Assembly: GCA_009739215.1 (NCBI GenBank) | Contig: VSJF01000002.1 | Span: 1,550,001-1,614,000 of the forward strand | DNA length: 64,000 nucleotides | Source of the DNA: Floccularia luteovirens | Taxonomy: Eukaryota > Basidiomycota > Agaricomycetes > Agaricales > Squamanitaceae | Direction of reading: 5' to 3' | In this document: one piece after another, positions 55,904 to 64,000 of the stretch | Position numbering within the stretch: position 1 is the stretch's first letter | Layout: every line of letters starts with the position of its first letter | Made by a program: the position numbers and the translations under genes | The notes under the pieces: generated by a model | What the model was told of the DNA's origin: nothing | What the model saw: the letters and a program-made list of their open reading frames with translations, nothing else | Database searches by the model: none

Positions 55904-57564
55904 CTACTCATCTTCCTCTTCACTTTCCGCCTTTTGCAAAAACTATTGTGATGTTAGATTATCACATATGCATATATGAACGAAGCAGACAAACCTTTAC
56001 AAGTGGCTCGGTGCTTTTGAGGAAGTGCTGGCGACCTTGAGCCTTTGAGCCTTTCTGGTACCAGTAAATGATAGCTTGATCGGAGATACAGTCTCCGTTA
56101 TACAAAACCTACTCGAAGCATGAGATACTAACCAAACAAATACATAAAATAAAATAAAAACTTTGAGAATTTGCGGGAAAGCCTTTATGATACGTGTGTC
56201 TTCATAGCAATACACTTGTACAACATTAATCAACGCCACTTGCGTCTTAGCGCCAGAGCAAAACGGTAGCAGGATCGGTGCATATTTCTAGGTGAACGAT
56301 AGTAAATAACATCTGGCATATTTTGGACAATGAGGCTAGACCTACACCAACTTCTCGCAGTGCAAGATTTTCAATCTGGTCGGGGCGGGCACTCCAATCT
56401 ACGGAGGCCATCAGGCCCTGCCAGATACACTGCACAAGGTCTGTTTCTGGAAGGGGGCTCTCCTCCTGTTGTGCTTGAATTGCAGAAATGATCTGTACCA
56501 GAATTATAAAACACTATCTAAAGTCATTTGCATACATGATACGCACACTATCCGAGGTCTCTTCTCGCTCGCACAGCTCCTTGAGCTCTTTGATGAGTCC
56601 CTCTTTGACGACTGCATACTGCTTCTTGGCCCACCATTCAGCGACCTGAGGCAAACCTTCTTTCTTGAAGTGTTCCTCGAGGGATTTGCCATCGCGCTTG
56701 TTGGGTGGGAAAAAGGCAAGGAGGTCCTTGATGCCACCACGCTTGAGAGTAGCCGAGAGATGGTCCATGGACTGGTCAACGAGGTAGGTACGAAAGATAA
56801 TTGTGAGTACGCTTGCCGAAACGTCTGGAAAGAGATGTAAGAATACAAAAGAGATGGACTGATTAATTGTTGGCACGTACCATTTTTAATCAGGTGGTCT
56901 TTGGTCAATGATTGTAGGCAAGAAGCGTTAGCAAGGCCTTGAGAGAGGAGAAGGCCGACAGTGATGGAGAGTTTATCTTTCTGTTGGACTTCCCATCGAT
57001 GGCAATATTGAAGAAGAGTTGGTAATGAGGATTCTTCCAAAGGTTTTTGGAGATATTTATATCTGTACAGGGAGGTTGTGGTTTGGGTGATAATGAACAT
57101 GGAAAGGAATGACTGAGATAACGAGGTACACAATACCTTCTGATGAGTTTGTTGAGGACTTCTACGTATTTTTTAATCTCGTCCACGCTCGGCTCCTTTG
57201 CATGAACGACGGAAAAGGGAGATACAGGAGCCCCGTCATCGAGGAAACTGCCACCGGGCTGAAGTAGGCCACCGACAAGGATGATCTCAAAAAGGGCGTC
57301 TGCATACTTGAGGTACTCGAGGGTGGAGCCAGCTTGGACAAGTTTTGAGGTAAAAGCGTCGAAATCCGATTCTGGAACGGTTTCAAGGTGTTTGTATAAC
57401 TGATCTCTGAAGACTGGTGGCCGGATTAGCAAGGTCAAAGAGATATTTGACAGTCAAAGCTGACCTGAAGGCTCGTGCTTTGCCTGAGCTTTGACAGCGC
57501 CTTTTCTAACTTTGATACGTACGCCCTGGAGGGAAGGCTTTTGTTGTGCTGGTTGCTGAGACAT
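55904..57564 (-). CDS. eIF5-mimic / BZW-type W2-domain protein
   Basis: This cytosolic translation regulator competes with eIF5 for eIF2 and eIF3 and tightens start-codon choice. The start MSQQPAQQKPSLQGVRIKVR (57564) matches the family's opening QQKP.L.G.RIK.RK. It continues VFRDQLYKHLETVPESDFDA, LEYLKYADALFEIILVGGLL, QPGGSFLDDGAPVS, and VEVLNKLIRR|YKYLQKPLEE. The middle gives DLLAFFPPNKRDGKSLEEHF. The C-terminal W2 (MIF4G-like) domain has WQGLMASVDWSARPDQIENL, the VYCYEDTRIIKAFPQILKVF helix, IIYWYQKGSKAQGRQHFLKS and the acidic end FLQKAESEEEDE, TAG at 55904. The AA-box-like acidic and aromatic residues near the end are those that in eIF5 contact eIF2-beta. Order and length fit BZW1/2 proteins. 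Confidence 0.9.
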
Positions 57565-57650
57565 GCACGGCTGAAGAAAGATCAAATCAACGAAATCTGT
57601 GTTATTGTAAAGCCACCACGCTCCGTTTATTTACTTATATTCCACCTTTC

Positions 57651-57689
<39 letters not shown>

Positions 57690-57704
57690 TCTCTTCCCTC
57701 TACA
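57565..57704. promoter_or_regulatory. Compact divergent promoter, eIF5-mimic (-) / PP2C (+)
   Basis: Only 140 bases separate the two start codons. The interval includes a (CT)n tract that ends 20 bases before the PP2C ATG. Both core promoters and leaders must overlap here. Confidence 0.6.
57654..57684 (+). repeat. (CT)n microsatellite, about 15 units
   Basis: A perfect 31-base CT run in the leader of the PP2C gene, flanked by cctttcttc on the left and acacat on the right. It is likely length-variable and could also act as a pyrimidine-rich promoter element. Confidence 0.95.
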
Positions 57705-59069
57705 ATGCCTTTCTCCGATTCACCAGATGCTCGCTCAAAATCAATCACTGCCGCTGAATTAGACACTTATGGTGTACGTTATCCATCTATGTCTTCACTC
57801 AATCATAACTCTTGCTCTCCACAGATCCTAAATCGCCACTCCACAAATCATCCAACCCTCCAAGTCGGTGTCACTGAAGACAGAGGATCAAGAAGAACGA
57901 TGGAAGACGCCCACTCTTTTGTCATGGACTTTGACGGCGTCCGTGGCCAGGGATTTTATGCCGTATTCGATGGCCATGCAGGAAAGCATGCCGCAGAATG
58001 GTGTGGCACCCATTTTCATGAGGTATGCCCACTTACGTTTCCGTATCTCTCTCTTTCATTAACTATTTCGTAGTGTCTACTCAATAACCTACACGCTACC
58101 CCTGACGCGTGTGTTCCAGACATTCTCAATAGAACATTCCATGCAGTCGACGAAAACCTATCAAAAATGTGTGAAGAATCAGACGGCAAGATTCACTCAG
58201 GTTGTACTGCAGTTACTGCCTTCTTGCGCATCGAAGACGCAGATGGTCATCAATCCTTTCTCTCTGGTGCTACGATTGACTCCCCCAACTCGGGACATAG
58301 TGGCGATGAGATGACGAATGGCAGTCCTCAAGACAGTAGTAGTGCGGAAAGCATAGTCACCAGCCCCACAAATGATGTCAAAGTGACGAAGTCCGCCAAG
58401 TCCAAAAAGTCGATTAGCGGGAGTAGAATTCGTAAAGCCCTGAGGAGCTTAGGAGGCCCCGCATCAAACAAGGCTTCCTCAGGGACTCCCCGTTCAACGT
58501 CGCCGCCCACAAATCGCAAGAGTAATCAAGTTAGCTCTACTGTGGTGATTCCTCCTGCGACTGCACGCCGCGTACTATATTGTGCCAATGCAGGAGATGC
58601 GCGTGCAGTTTTGTGTCGTGGTGGCAAAGCCGTGCGGTTGACATATGATCACAAAGGCTCCGATAAGCAAGAAGCAAAGCGCATTATTGATGCTGGCGGA
58701 TTTGTCATGAGTGGACGAGTTAATGGCGTGTTAGCCGTCACGCGCAGTCTAGGAGACTCATCAATGAAGGAGTTTGTGGTGGGCGCGCCTTACACGACAG
58801 AGACGGAACTCTGTGAAGATGATGAATTCTTAATTTTAGCATGTGATGGAGTACGTCGTTTCCATTACTTTCCTCATGTCAGTCACTCATCTGCTGTCTT
58901 GCAGCTCTGGGATATAATTTCAGACCAAAGTGCTGTTGAACTTGTTCAAGATATCAATGATGCCCAGCTCGCAAGTCAGAAATTACTAAAGCACGCATTA
59001 TCACAACACACGACCGATAATGTTACAGTGATCGTTGTTCGCTTCAAACATACCACACCTGCAGAATAA
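57705..59069 (+). CDS. PP2C-family Ser/Thr protein phosphatase
   Basis: A metal-dependent phosphatase of the Ptc1-like group that in fungi damps stress MAP-kinase signalling. The start MPFSDSPDARSKSITAAELD is at 57705. The motifs are VTEDRGSRRTMEDAHSFVMD, GFYAVFDGHAGKHAAEWCGT (metal Asp in FDGHAG), SGCTAVTAFLRIED, VLYCANAGDARAVLCRGGKA, LTYDHKGSDKQEAKRIIDAG, LAVTRSLGDSSMKEFVVGAP, EFLILACDG|LWDIISDQSAVE (metal Asp in ACDG) and TTDNVTVIVVRF. Stop at 59069. A ~95-residue Ser/Lys-rich insert (about 58265-58555) sits between SGCTAV...FL and the RVLYCANAG strand, where Ptc1 has a short loop. It contains basic Ser/Thr patches (KVTKSAKSKKSISGSRIRK). All metal ligands are intact. Confidence 0.9.
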
Positions 59070-59270
59070 TTGTATTACCTTGAACGATTCCTAGCTCAGT
59101 GTATCTTAGGTTTGGCACAGAACAGCTTATCGATGCCGCAACATAGTGTATTACGTTTTTACTTATTATAAACCAGCTTTAACCGATGTTTTTGGTTACT
59201 GCTTCAGGGTTGTCGGGCATAGTGTAAATATAGACCATCCCAATGGTATTAAGTACTTGTATAGTCGTGA

Positions 59271-61869
59271 ATGAGCTGTTCATTTCTCTTTGGCTTGCAA
59301 CCCTCAAGCAATTCGATGCCCGCCCATTTTAAAGCCTTTGCCAAGTGGCTTCCATTCATCCGAGCAGCCCAGACTATATTAATCAATAAACAACGCCACG
59401 CTCCCACTTCAACGTCTCTTCATGTCTTACAGTCAACATATCCTGGCCCAACTCCACCATACCATGTTCCCCCGAACAATCCTCAGTATGTTAGTGACGC
59501 AAAGTCCCCCTACGAAGGCGACAGGTTTCGCCCGAAAAAACGCATCAATGACCTCATAATGCTCATTTTCTTCATACTCCAAGTTCGTAAATTCCTCCTA
59601 TCCACGAGTGTCCTCGCTGACCTCACCTCCGCCTATCATTTACCGTACGATGTGATTTTTTTCCCCACAGTTTTTAGGATTTGCAGCACTTTCTGGCATA
59701 ACCATTCATTCATGGGTGCAGAATGGCGGGCTTGGAGGCGGACTAGGAAAAAGCGGTGGACAGTCTGGTACCACAGTCACATTAAATCAGTGTGTACACT
59801 GTATCTTTGATATCGCACAAGAAAATGACACGACTGTGAACTTACTTCGCATAATAGGAGCACTGTCTACCTCCTCCTTCTCGTCACGGCAGCAGCAATG
59901 TTGCTATCCGTCACATATCTGATTTTGACGCGCATGTTCACCAGAATGATTATGCACGTCACTCTAGTCCTTTCTATCCTGTTGAATATGCAAGTCCTGA
60001 ATTTCTAAATTCTGTGTTTTGTATATTGATTTGCACCATAGAGGTATATGCGTCTATTATTGGATCACGAAATATTATTGTATGTCCATTGTCAGCCCCT
60101 GTATAAATCAATCCATATCTCATCCCCGTAGCTGGTGCAATCATTTTCACCGTAATTGCGCTTTTCTCAGTATTTTCATATTTCGGGTTCCGGTCACGAA
60201 TTCCCCTCGCTTCTCTACTTCTTCAAGTGGTAATGGATGTCTCCAAGCACCACAAAAGCGTCTACTTCGTGGCTTTTGCAGCACTCTTAGTCCAGGCCGC
60301 TTTGTCTGTGTAAGTGCTCCGGTATTCAAGCGCATATTATTGTTCTAATCCTCACCACTCTATAGGTGGTATACGTTCACTGTGATAGCAACGTACGTAA
60401 CACCATGAACGCAACTCACATCACTTTTGAATATAAATGCATAGATATTCTAAATGGACGCCGGGAAACCCTGGTAAATCCCAAACGTCATAAATTTCCC
60501 TTTTCCCCCACCCTAACGATGTTTAACCTCAGGCTGCGCTTCTTCGAGTTGCTCTTCAGGAAAAGTCGCGGGCCTAGTTTTTTATGAGACCTTCTCGTTT
60601 TTGTGGACGTCACAAGTGATCAAGAACGTTGCTCTAGCCACACTCGCGGGTGGTCCGTACGGGTCCTGGTACTATTTCGGGCCCAAAGAAATGGGCGAGA
60701 TGGTCTGTTTGTTTGTTGTATTAATTCGTATCTTAGCTCATCATGCATAGCCAAAACATCCAACGGCGTCTGCTTTTGGTCGTGCTTCAACATTTTCACT
60801 TGGGTCTATTGCATTCGGATCCTTGATTGTTACCATATTAGATCTAATAAGGATGATCTTGAATGCTATTCAGAATAATGCGAATGCTGAAGGGCATCGT
60901 AGGTGGTTTTTTGTATCCTAACTTTTGAACTGAGTTAGAGATTTGTACGACTAGCTGTGGAAGCTTGTCTCGCATGCTGCGCCGCTTGTATCATTGGGTT
61001 CATTGAAAACTTGGTGGAATATTTCAACAGGTTCGTTTTATCTATATCCCCAAGCTATGACTCTTATATCGAATCATGTAGATATGCATATATCGAGATT
61101 GGTACGCTTTAAATTAACCTGCTTTGCATATGTAGCTGACTCTTAGAAACTTTAGCTCTCTATGGTAAACCATACATTGCAGCCGCCAAAGATACCTGGA
61201 GATTGCTTAAGGATCGCGGTAAGCGTCCAAGTTCTTGTTCGTGATTGCTTCTAATGCCAAACAGGAATCGACGCTCTTGTGAATGATTCACTGGTCGGAA
61301 TAAGTGAGTCCTGACATCTTTCGCGTTCATTCCATTTCTGATTCGGACTCCAGCAATGACTTGGGGTGCATATGCTGTTGGTATGTTATCATCATTGTTT
61401 GCATATCTCTACCTTCGCTGTGAGTGTCCGTTCATTTGATGTAACATGTGGATCAAACCTTATTAATACCTAGTCACTGCGCCGTCGTATAATGTTGACG
61501 GCCAATACACCGCCCCGGTTCTATTATTCGCATTCCTTATTGGAATAGTATGCTGTAAGTTCTGCTGTTATGTCCATGCAGCGCTTTAGTATTGATCGAG
61601 GACGTTGAAGCTCTCACAATGTCCTCCGCCGTCGAGGCTGGTGTTTCCACTATGTAAGTTCATCTGATAAATAAATATTAAACTACTACTTAACCGTTTC
61701 CAGATTTGTTGGGCTTGGTGAGGACCCACAAGTTCTAGCAATGCGTGCTCCGGCGCTTTTCAATGTTAGTATTCCTGATTGCCATTGACGGGACACCGCT
61801 CATGTCGAATTTTGACAGATGATTGCAGATACATATCCTCACGTCACAAGTGGTGTAGCACGGCCATAA
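59271..61869 (+). CDS. PNS1: PNS1 / choline-transporter-like (CTL) membrane protein
   Basis: A plasma-membrane protein with about ten TM helices of the CTL family; transport of choline or thiamine-like solutes is suggested by animal members and not established for fungi. The N-terminus is uncertain: open ATGs are at 59271 and 59316, and the pyrimidine-rich site ending ttacag at 59430 may be an acceptor. The recognisable protein begins STYPGPTPPYHVPPNNPQ and KSPYEGDRFRPKKRINDLIM. It continues FLGFAALSGITIHSWVQNGG, LLVTAAAMLLSVTYLILTRM, VTSQVIKNVALATLAGGPYG, SWYYFGPKEMGEMPKHPTAS, AFGRASTFSLGSIAFGSLIV, EACLACCAACIIGFIENLVE, YFNRYAYIEIALYGKPYI, AAKDTWRLLKDRGIDALVND and VSTIFVGLGEDPQVLAMRAP. It ends TYPHVTSGVARP, TAA at 61869. 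More than fifteen introns, with several very short exons near the 3' end. The YIEIALYGKPY and DPQVLA motifs are diagnostic. Confidence 0.9.
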
Positions 61870-62051
61870 AATGGATCTGTTATGTAGTTGAATCATTGTA
61901 GATAAGTTTGGACAAGATTACGTAATAACATATTGTTTGAGAGTCATGATGACGTTATTAAAGTACAGCTCAACACCACGCGGTTGCTCAACTTTCTGTT
62001 CAATCCAACAGCTTGCTCTGTCCTGCGTCCATCTGGTGACTCTCAGAAGCA

Positions 62052-62941
62052 ATGCGAAAGACATCATATTTCATTACTTTCCTCGCAGTTACATTGACAC
62101 TTGTTCTTGTGATTATGTTTCCGTTTACATGATGCTCACGAGTTTTTCGCGCTGATTTCTATACCCAGAATATCCTTGCCTCACGTCGCCCAGATTGGCA
62201 AGCATTAACATCTGCTTGATCAGCATCTAACTTATTCAAATTTCAGGCTTGTCGTCAAGTCCAATGAGATATACCGCACTCGGATAACCGTCGAATATGG
62301 CCTGAACAAACTCTGCCAACTCACCCTCACGGAAATTCCCAGTGGAAGTGGTACTATCACTTACAGAGACTATCAATGCCGCAAGTTCCCCGCATCAGAA
62401 ACGGACAGGTGTGATAGGGGGAATGAGAACTTCTGTGTCGCATGGACAAGTGCAGGGTATTTCGACCAAATTGCAATTGGTTTTGCTGCTCTGTCGCTTG
62501 TTACGATTTTATTTGGTGTTACCACCCACTCGCGCAGGCGCAGAATATGGCGCGCAGTAGCAGGGCTGGTACTCATGCACTGTATGTTTCCTTTTAAATT
62601 CCACCTTCCATCACTGTCCGGCTACTTTACATTCTGATTGCAAACAATTTTATCCCATAGCGTTATGCCAGCTGATTACGTTCTCAATTATCACCGATCT
62701 ATATCGTATGTCAAGTCTTCCAGCATTTGATCAGGCTAGACCAGGTTTGTCAATTTTGGGTACCTGTTTGTCATTTCATTTCAAATCTTTTTGTGATCTT
62801 CTAGGCATGGCATATATCATAAACCTCTTGTCATGGATTGCTGGTGTCCTCATAGCGGTAGGCGTGGTTACAACAGGAATGTCTGCAGATAACGGCCACA
62901 GATGGGCTGCTGGGAACAGAAACTATCAACAGATCGCTTGA
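62052..62941 (+). CDS. Four-TM claudin/Sur7-like membrane protein
   Basis: The model starts MRKTSYFITFLAVTLTLVL (62052-62108, first TM helix). Exon 62169-62197 (NILASRRPDW) follows, and a GC-AG intron at 62198-62246 leads to LVVKSNEIYRTRITVEYGLN. The extracellular loop has several Cys (KLCQLTLTEIP, YRDYQCRKFPASETDRCDRG, NENFCVAW). Three more helices follow: YFDQIAIGFAALSLVTILFG, RAVAGLVLMHSLCQLITFSI and GMAYIINLLSWIAGVLIAVG. The protein ends RWAAGNRNYQQIA, TGA at 62941. The layout of one N-terminal helix, a Cys-bearing loop and three grouped helices resembles the claudin/PMP22/Sur7 type. I do not recognise a named family. The 5' exon is inferred; the rest is firm. Confidence 0.65.
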
Positions 62942-63153
62942 GCTGCTTGAATCTCTTGCTTGTACTTTTATAAAAATATCATGCCATCCTCAGTCCACCC
63001 TAGTCTTTTGTGTATACATATAGAACTATATTCTCATTTCTTGTTGCTCAGGTTTCAAAGAATGTACGGTTTTTTTGGAAAAGAAACAATTAATATTATA
63101 CACATCTTGTAGTTTACTGCATCCCTTTCCTCATGTTATCAAACTTGCTCTTC

Positions 63154-64000
63154 TCAGTACTCGAGCCAATTCTTAGCACCATCTCCTTGATCTAATCCTC
63201 CCATTGCTTGCTTGACAACATTCACCAAACTTTTGCCGGGTTGAGGATCTTTACCAGGTCCTGATTCCATCCCTTCTCGTGCAGTTCCTTTGTCCCCACT
63301 GAGCTCCCAAAACATACTTCCCCCCAAACCAGCTTGCTTGATATATTTTCCCTTAACCTTGCCGATTTCTTCAGTGTCATAGCTGATCATCTCTCTTTTG
63401 GCTGAATCCAACGACCAACTAGCACCAATCATCTTGTCAACTACAACTTTGGAACCAGGGAGGGGGAGCACACGATAATCATATACACCTTGCTCCCAAG
63501 TGCCAGGGCCTACGCCGCTAAAAGAAGTTCCTGGGCCCTGAGTATTCATGAATGAGCGGCCATATAGAGGCATTCCAAGAATCATCTTGGCGACGGCTAC
63601 ACCGTTATCTCTGTACCATCTTATGGCATTGTCAACGGCAAGAGGTTCGCCGAAAAGGTTAGCTTGGTGATTTGCAGCAGTGTCCCAAGAGCCGGCTACA
63701 AATTATATTAGCCTCAGATTGAATATTATAATATAACTGATTGAACTAACAAAAATCGTAGGCCATCATGTTCCAGAAGTCCAAGTATCTATCCATTTGA
63801 GCGACGCGTAACTTCTTGTAATTTTCTGGACCACATGGAGCAGCAATCTGTTCAAAATGTCAGGATTTGGTTGGTTAAGATGTCTTAGAACATACGGTAA
63901 GAAGGAACCTATAATTTGCATTTTTATCTTTCGCATGTTTGTCCAATCCAGCCCTCATCTCCTTGAGCAGGCTCACATAACCATCCGCCTGGCTGTCATT
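63154..64000 (-). CDS. GH18 chitinase, C-terminal part (5' end outside window)
   Basis: The 3' half of a glycoside hydrolase family 18 chitinase. Reading leftward: SQADGYVSLLKEMRAGLDKH, NYRFLLT, intron, APCGPENYKKLRVAQMDRYL, DFWNMMAYDF, intron, SGSWDTAANHQANLFG, AIRWYRDNGVAVAKMILGMP, LYGRSFMNTQGPGTSFSGVG, LGGSMFWELSGDKG. It ends DGAKNWLEY with TGA at 63154. The MAYDFSGSWD motif with the substrate-contacting Met, Tyr and Asp, the LYGRSF block and the late (M/S)FWE Trp are present. The catalytic DxxDxDxE motif should lie just beyond the window edge and is not seen. No chitin-binding module follows. Likely role is remodelling of the fungus's own wall or use of chitin. Confidence 0.9.

Noticed and set aside
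57475..57762. 95-codon plus-strand ORF crossing the CT tract
   Set aside because: Its Ser-Leu run is just translated (CT)n and it overlaps the eIF5-mimic start and PP2C start in other frames.

Overview
The window is nuclear DNA of a filamentous basidiomycete, most likely an Agaricomycete that decays wood or litter. The genes are cut by many short GT-AG introns (mostly 45-70 nt), lie close together on both strands, and encode fungal families. These include an AreA-type GATA factor, a Zn2Cys6 factor, a CBM1-tagged GH5 mannanase, GH76 and GH18 glycosidases, a P450, an I9-type protease inhibitor resembling the Pleurotus one, PNS1 and LSB6. No bacterial operon, CRISPR array, rRNA, tRNA or complete transposon was seen. 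Exon models come from reading splice sites and protein families by eye, so internal boundaries are approximate unless stated.

Layout. 0-10 kb: 3' end of a GH76 alpha-mannanase gene (+), a Sec7-PH Arf exchange factor (-), and a global nitrogen regulator of the AreA/Nit2 type (-). 9.6-12.5 kb: a gene-poor stretch holding only weak or relic frames. 12.5-19.1 kb (all -): signal peptide peptidase, secreted GH5 mannanase, membrane-anchored gamma-glutamyltransferase. 19.7-28.8 kb: an unknown protein with an in-frame TGA (+), a UPF0643 protein (-), a probable complex I accessory subunit (+), CUS2/Tat-SF1 splicing factor (+), and type II PI 4-kinase LSB6 (-).

27.5-34.7 kb is the most unusual part. 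A segment of about 3.5 kb with one end inside LSB6 and the other inside a TDT/SLAC1-type (sulfite or dicarboxylate) transporter gene has been tandemly duplicated. The outer copies are complete: LSB6 on the left, the transporter on the right. The inner copies are truncated pseudogenes joined head to tail, and part of the LSB6 copy is still nearly identical to the functional gene, which suggests gene conversion.

35-64 kb: a conserved hypothetical (+), an I9 protease inhibitor (-), a 3-methyladenine DNA glycosylase (+), a PAS-kinase-like Ser/Thr kinase (+), complex I PSST/NDUFS7 (+), a large disordered protein (+), a P450 (-), meiotic MND1 (+), a possible secreted protein (-), a Zn2Cys6 factor (+), an eIF5-mimic (BZW) protein (-), a PP2C phosphatase (+), a PNS1 transporter (+), a four-helix membrane protein (+), and the 3' part of a GH18 chitinase gene (-).

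The genes do not form one pathway or an obvious biosynthetic cluster. Most are housekeeping or regulatory genes with scattered secreted carbohydrate-active enzymes. I did not find a convincing new multi-gene system. The strongest leads are the tandem duplication with its conversion tract, the tiny exons and unusual introns in MND1 and GH76, and the in-frame stop in the gene at 19.9-21.2 kb.
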